A stretch of 8,708 nt of DNA from Caldilineaceae bacterium (GTDB taxonomy: Bacteria; Chloroflexota; Anaerolineae; Caldilineales; Caldilineaceae): the NCBI GenBank assembly GCA_019637645.1, contig JAHBVH010000134.1, positions 1-8,708 of the forward strand, given 5' to 3'. Positions within the stretch are counted from its first letter, which is position 1; every line of letters starts with the position of its first letter. The notes under the pieces are model-generated. The model was not told where the DNA came from, searched no databases, and was given only the letters and a program-made list of their open reading frames with translations. This document shows positions 5,390 through 8,708 of the stretch, piece by piece. The translations under genes and the position numbers were made by a program.

Positions 5390-5406
5390 GCGGGTTTCAA
5401 CCCTGC
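5360..5406 (+). repeat. Two-hairpin element upstream of the epimerase gene (end of the tandem array)
   Basis: The last array unit supplies hairpin one (AGCCGC-TGAG-GCGGCT, 5360-5375). It is followed by the array-external sequence AGCGGGTTTCAACCCTGC (5389-5406), which forms hairpin two with one bulged T (5404). The whole 47-bp block matches 3851-3897 upstream of the glycosyltransferase. It ends 33 bp before the epimerase ATG, and a short ATTGATG microrepeat (5408-5424) lies between them. Two copies at similar positions before two glycan genes suggest a common cis-acting function or a common mobile origin. Confidence 0.6.
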
Positions 5407-5439
5407 AATTGATGATTGATGATTGGCGAGGAACAACCC

Positions 5440-6435
5440 ATGCACATCTTTGTGACCGGGGCCACCGGTGCCGTGGGGCCAACAGTGGTGGCGGCCTTGG
5501 TCGCGGCGGGCCATACCGTGCGCGCTTTGGTACGGACACCGCCGCCCGTGGGGCTTTTGCCGCCCGTGGTAGAGTTGGTCTATGGCGACATCACCGCGGC
5601 AACATCCCTGCCCGCGGCCATGGCTGGCTGTGATGGGGTGGTACACATGGCTGCCCTGCTGCATATTGTTGACCCACCACCAGCGCTACGGGCCACCTAT
5701 ACGCAAGTGAATATCACCGGCACCGCCAATCTGATCGCTGCGGCCCAAGCTCAGGGGGTGGCACGGCTGGTCTTTTTGAGCACCATTGCTGTCTATGGGA
5801 ATAGTCAGGGCCGCGGTTGTACCGAAACGACGCCACCCCAACCCGATACTTTCTATGGGGAGACCAAGCTAGCCGCGGAGCGCCTGGTTTTGGCGGCCTT
5901 GCGTCAAGATGGTATCCCATTGGGGACAGTTTTGCGGCTGGCCGCGGTCTATGGGGCGCGGGTCAAGGGTAATTATCAGCGGCTGTTGACGGCCCTTGCC
6001 CGTGGTCGTTTCGTGCCCGTGGGGCGCGGGACTAATCGGCGTACCCTGGTTCACGAAGCCGATGTGGCCGCTGCCGTGCTATTGGCGCTTCACCATCCAG
6101 CCGCGGCTGGGCAGCTCTATAATGTCACCGATGGCGCGTTGCACCCGTTGCACACGGTGGTGGCGGCGATCTGTGCCGCGCTCCATCGGCCTCCTCCCCG
6201 TTTCTATCTACCGGTGCCACCGGTGCGCCTGGCCGTGGGCTTGGTCGAAGATGCCCTGGCCCTCGTCGGTCGGCGCGCACCGGTGGGGCGTTCCCTCTTA
6301 GCCAAATATGGGGAAGAGGTGATGGTGGATGGGAGCCGCTTGGCCCAAGAGTTGGGCTTTGTCCCGCGCTATGATCTCGTGCAGGGCTGGCAAGAGGTAA
6401 TTGCCCGTCAGTCTCACGGCGAGATTCCAACCTGA
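5440..6435 (+). CDS. NAD(P)-dependent sugar epimerase/dehydratase (extended SDR family)
   Basis: A 331-residue extended short-chain dehydrogenase/reductase, a family that epimerises, dehydrates or reduces nucleotide-activated sugars in the cytoplasm. The N-terminal dinucleotide-binding motif is TGATGAVG (Gly7, Gly10, Gly13). YGDIT (48-52) is the usual acidic position contacting the cofactor region. Catalytic residues are Ser114/Thr115 (VFLSTIAVYG) and Tyr139-x3-Lys143 (FYGETK). RLAAVYG (166-172) and the RRTLVHEADVAAA segment (200-212) are typical of the C-terminal substrate domain. The start at ATG 5440 is chosen because GAGGA (5428-5432) lies seven bases upstream and the glycine motif then falls at residue 7. 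In-frame TTG 5416 and ATG 5419 lack a binding site. The product could be a UDP-glucose/GlcNAc 4-epimerase-like enzyme or a dTDP-sugar reductase; substrate is not readable. Homologues are also used on sterol-like substrates, but the locus favours sugars. Confidence 0.94.
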   Translation: MHIFVTGATGAVGPTVVAALVAAGHTVRALVRTPPPVGLLPPVVELVYGDITAATSLPAAMAGCDGVVHMAALLHIVDPPPALRATYTQVNITGTANLIAAAQAQGVARLVFLSTIAVYGNSQGRGCTETTPPQPDTFYGETKLAAERLVLAALRQDGIPLGTVLRLAAVYGARVKGNYQRLLTALARGRFVPVGRGTNRRTLVHEADVAAAVLLALHHPAAAGQLYNVTDGALHPLHTVVAAICAALHRPPPRFYLPVPPVRLAVGLVEDALALVGRRAPVGRSLLAKYGEEVMVDGSRLAQELGFVPRYDLVQGWQEVIARQSHGEIPT

Positions 6436-6729
6436 CAGGTTTGGGTAATTCCAAGAGGCTGGTCCGACCATGGCTAGGCTATAGTTCACTGGCTTACATG
6501 CCTTTGTTAACTAGATACAGGTGTGTAGGCGTAGTGTAAGATCACAAAGTCCTAAAATTGCCTAAGCGAATTGTAAGATTCTACGCCATAACAATAGGAT
6601 ATAATAGAATTCTAATCGATTTTATATGCGCTGTAACCACCCTTGGGCGCAGGCTACTCTTGCGCTTCCTCGCACCTGCCAATGCAATCCTGGGCAACGC
6701 GCTCTTTGTACAGAGTGGAGTGTGACGCA
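6436..6729. other. AT-rich intergenic spacer upstream of the WecA-like gene
   Basis: No gene is seen. Composition drops sharply to AT-rich around 6500-6630. It holds a TATAAT box (listed separately), a 7-bp inverted repeat GGCGTAG (6528-6534) / CTACGCC (6581-6587), a direct repeat TGTAAGAT (6535-6542 and 6572-6579), and a small leader hairpin GCGCA (6647-6651) / TGCGC (6661-6665). The repeats could be operator half-sites, but each is short enough to be chance. Confidence 0.55.
6600..6605 (+). promoter_or_regulatory. Candidate -10 box of the WecA-like operon
   Basis: A consensus TATAAT lies in an AT-rich stretch about 125 bp before the next start codon. The best nearby -35-like words are TTGTAA (6571-6576, spacer 23 bp, too long) and TTCTAC (6579-6584, spacer 15 bp, weak), so the pairing is imperfect. 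If used, transcription would start near 6612 and leave a leader of about 118 nt containing a small hairpin. It would drive the WecA-like gene and the overlapping membrane-protein gene. Confidence 0.4.
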
Positions 6730-7803
6730 ATGGCTGAATTCGTCAGTATAGGCATCTATACCTTTGTGATTGCATACACCAGCGTCGGCAATCTGCGTCA
6801 GTGGGCAGCCCGCCGCCTGCTGGCCCTTCCCAATGAACGTAGCTCCCATACCATGCCAACGCCAAGTGGCGGTGGAGTGGCGATTGTGCTGACCTCGTTG
6901 TTAGGGTTGGTGCTCTTTGCCTTTCTAACGGAAAAACCACTGCCTGGCGAATGGCGACTGGTGCTCATCGGCGCGCTGCTCGTGGCGGTCATCAGCTGGC
7001 TGGATGATCTCTATACCATGAGCGTCTTCACGCGCATGAGTGTCCATCTTGCCAGCGCCCTTGTGATTCTGCTGGGCGTTGGTGGTATGCACCTGGTGAC
7101 GCTACCCTTTATCGGCCCGATCCCCTTGGGCTGGCTCGGCGGGTTGGTCACGGTGATGTGGATTGGGGGCTTGATCAATGCCTATAACTTCATGGATGGT
7201 ATTGATGGCTTGGCCGCCAGCCAAGCCGTGATCGCGGGCGTGGCTTGGGCTTTGGTGGGGCAACAAGTGGGGGATCAACTTGTGCTGATCCTCGGCTTGG
7301 TGTTAGCGGCCAGCAGTTTGGCCTTTCTGGGCTATAACTGGCCTCCCGCGCGCATTTTTATGGGCGATGTTGGCAGTGCCTTTCTGGGCTATAGCTTTGC
7401 CGTGCTCACGGTCTTGGCCACACGCCAGCAACCCCAGGCGGCTTTGCTGGGTCTGCTGGTAATTTGGCCTTTTCTCTTTGACACCCTCTTTACGATCATT
7501 CGTCGCTGGCGACGGGGAGAACCCGTTCTGCAAGCCCATCGCTCTCATCTCTATCAGCGGCTCGTCATTGCTGGCTACAGCCACCGCACCGTGACATTGC
7601 TCTATACTGGCCTCTCGCTCGTGGGCTTCCTGCTGAGTATCGGCTGGATGACGCGGTGGCCTCATATTGATCTGTTGATTGTGGTCTGTGTGCCTCTGTT
7701 GGCCATTGGCCTGGTTAGCGCGGTTACCTATATAGAGGCGAAACAACACTATGGGACGCCGCTGATCCAAAGCGCAAGCACAGGAGAGACGACCCGTGCG
7801 TGA
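6730..7803 (+). CDS. Polyprenyl-phosphate sugar-1-phosphate transferase (WecA/WbpL/TagO family, MraY superfamily)
   Basis: A 357-residue integral membrane enzyme, predicted to move a HexNAc-1-phosphate from a UDP-sugar to undecaprenyl phosphate and so start glycan assembly. Visible motifs are NERSSHTMPTPSGGG (35-49), the metal-binding DDLYT (92-96), NAYNFMDGIDGLAAS (150-164), FMGDVGSAFLGY (210-221), and HRSHLYQRL (270-278), the cytoplasmic loop typical of WecA/WbpL rather than MraY. About ten hydrophobic segments fit the family topology and the length is usual. The ATG at 6730 has GTGGAG (6715-6720) at good distance and gives the expected membrane N-terminus. The upstream in-frame TTG 6643 would add 29 polar residues, including cysteines, with no binding site. 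It overlaps the next gene by 8 nt. All catalytic residues are present, so it should be active. Donor sugar is likely UDP-GlcNAc or a related UDP-HexNAc. Confidence 0.95.
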   Translation: MAEFVSIGIYTFVIAYTSVGNLRQWAARRLLALPNERSSHTMPTPSGGGVAIVLTSLLGLVLFAFLTEKPLPGEWRLVLIGALLVAVISWLDDLYTMSVFTRMSVHLASALVILLGVGGMHLVTLPFIGPIPLGWLGGLVTVMWIGGLINAYNFMDGIDGLAASQAVIAGVAWALVGQQVGDQLVLILGLVLAASSLAFLGYNWPPARIFMGDVGSAFLGYSFAVLTVLATRQQPQAALLGLLVIWPFLFDTLFTIIRRWRRGEPVLQAHRSHLYQRLVIAGYSHRTVTLLYTGLSLVGFLLSIGWMTRWPHIDLLIVVCVPLLAIGLVSAVTYIEAKQHYGTPLIQSASTGETTRA

Positions 7804-8708
7804 CGATAAATTTTTTCTTTTATTGGTCGATTTTTTGTGGATGGTCGGCCTCTTTGGTGCGCTCTTTGCCTTGCTCTACTTGATCCAATATCGGCGACGC
7901 CACCGGTGGTCCACAGGGGGGGCGACGCTCGTGCCACGGACATTGGTGCCGCTCTATGGCGCGCTGGTGATCTTTGCTGTGGGGCTGGCCCTGCATGCCT
8001 ACGTGGCGGGCCATTGGGTAGCGTTGAGTTTGGCGGGTGGTTGGGCTCTCTTAGCGGGCTACCTTGCCTTTCGCACCTTCGAGCTGCTCATGGCGGGCCT
8101 GCAAGATGGCTGGGATACAGCCGAAGCGCCCTTGGTCGCCGATGATGAGGAGGATGCCGAACCGCTCTTCCCCATGGGGCTGGCGCTGGCCGGTCTGGTG
8201 CTGGTGGTAAACCTGGGCTTATTGGCGTGGTGGGGTACTGACCAATGGCGGATGGGCACCTTGACCGGTGTGTTGTGGGCGCAACCACAGTCGGTGGCCG
8301 CTGCACGACCGAGCCAATCCGCTGCCGCCGCGCCCAGCAGCCCAGCTAACGCATCTGATACAACCGGCAGTTGGTCCGACAGTTGGCATAGTGGCGTGAC
8401 CACGCTCGGGACGTTGGCTAACCAACAATGGACTAACCTGCAGGAGAGCCTGCCCGCCTGGCTGGTCATCCCCTGGTGGACGACGCAAGCCATGACGACA
8501 ACGGTCATGCCCATGACTGACCTGTTGGCGACCCAAACGGCCAGCGCGCCGACCGACCCGCAAGGCATTGCCCTGGCCGTGACCCTGACGGTTTTTGCCA
8601 CACCCGCGGTGACGCCAACCGTTTCGGCTGCCCTCCCGCCTACCGAAACGCCGTTACCCACGGCAACCGCCTTGCCCACGGAAACCCCGTTCCCAACGGC
8701 AACGCCGT
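7796..8708 (+). CDS. Membrane protein with Pro/Thr-rich repetitive tail (3' truncated by window edge)
   Basis: An uninterrupted frame of 304 codons that runs off the window. The GTG at 7796 is chosen because AGGAG (7782-7786) lies nine bases upstream. It overlaps the stop of the WecA-like gene by 8 nt, so the two are probably co-translated. About four membrane segments are visible: residues 7-30, 49-71, 74-100 and 126-146. An acidic loop (DDEEDAE, 116-122) lies before the fourth segment. After it comes a long Ala/Ser/Thr-rich region with several Trp, and from about residue 268 a Pro/Thr tail with a 12-residue repeat (PTETPLPTATAL, then PTETPFPTATP). Such tails are common linkers in exported Chloroflexota proteins and often precede an extracellular domain, here beyond the window. 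No known enzymatic domain is recognised. A role in envelope glycan handling or attachment is only suggested by the operon. The opposite-strand frames here are shadows. Confidence 0.88.
   Translation, partial: MRDDKFFLLLVDFLWMVGLFGALFALLYLIQYRRRHRWSTGGATLVPRTLVPLYGALVIFAVGLALHAYVAGHWVALSLAGGWALLAGYLAFRTFELLMAGLQDGWDTAEAPLVADDEEDAEPLFPMGLALAGLVLVVNLGLLAWWGTDQWRMGTLTGVLWAQPQSVAAARPSQSAAAAPSSPANASDTTGSWSDSWHSGVTTLGTLANQQWTNLQESLPAWLVIPWWTTQAMTTTVMPMTDLLATQTASAPTDPQGIALAVTLTVFATPAVTPTVSAALPPTETPLPTATALPTETPFPTATP

Noticed and set aside
5317..5664. 115-codon minus-strand frame overlapping the hairpin array and epimerase start
   Set aside because: It runs through the non-coding tandem repeat and the glycine-rich motif of the epimerase; no homology-like features.
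6643..6729. N-terminal extension of the WecA-like protein from TTG 6643
   Set aside because: No ribosome binding site, polar residues unlike the family N-terminus, and a good site precedes ATG 6730.
7303..7770. 155-codon minus-strand frame inside the WecA-like gene
   Set aside because: Complement of the conserved MGDVGS and HRSHLYQ region; composition typical of a shadow.
8059..8679. 206-codon open frame on the minus strand
   Set aside because: It mirrors the GC-rich, Pro/Thr-coding plus-strand gene at 7796-8708, which has a ribosome binding site, membrane segments and a typical repeat tail; the minus-strand product has no recognisable domain.

Overview
This window looks like an accessory surface-polysaccharide locus from a Chloroflexota bacterium, most likely a filamentous Chloroflexales-type organism. 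The assignment is an inference. It rests on the Pro/Thr-rich 'PTETPxPTAT' tail of the last gene, the style of the hexapeptide acyltransferase and WecA-like enzyme, and the mix of GC-rich biosynthetic genes with lower-GC toxin-antitoxin (TA) modules. No rRNA, tRNA, integrase, transposase or CRISPR array is visible.

Layout. Bases 1-369 hold the C-terminal end of a multi-pass membrane protein, possibly a GT-C type glycosyltransferase. A hexapeptide-repeat acyltransferase follows at 574-1131; its reading frame continues upstream without a normal start codon. Bases 1200-3600 form a small TA island with three modules: a PIN toxin and its antitoxin on the minus strand, a HicB-HicA pair on the plus strand, and a second PIN toxin preceded by a short probable antitoxin. 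Scattered among them are decayed pieces of an acyltransferase related to the one at 574-1131 (2049-2277, and a 21-bp piece at 2920-2940). The island therefore appears to have grown inside or between duplicated acyltransferase genes.

Bases 3597-3915 carry no gene but are highly structured. They contain a nested inverted repeat of about 126 bp, followed by a 47-bp two-hairpin element just upstream of a family 4 glycosyltransferase (3916-5220). The same 47-bp element, at the end of a four-unit 41-bp tandem array, lies upstream of an SDR-family NAD-dependent epimerase/dehydratase (5440-6435). An AT-rich, promoter-like spacer then leads to a WecA/WbpL-type polyprenyl-phosphate sugar-1-phosphate transferase (6730-7803). 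That gene overlaps by 8 nt a membrane protein with a Pro/Thr-rich tail, which runs off the end of the window (7796-8708).

How the genes could work together (inference): the WecA-like enzyme would load the first sugar phosphate onto undecaprenyl phosphate, the family 4 glycosyltransferase would extend it, the SDR enzyme would supply a modified nucleotide sugar, and the acyltransferase would decorate the glycan. The least explained signals are the shared hairpin element in front of two glycan genes, its tandem amplification, and the TA modules set among acyltransferase fragments.
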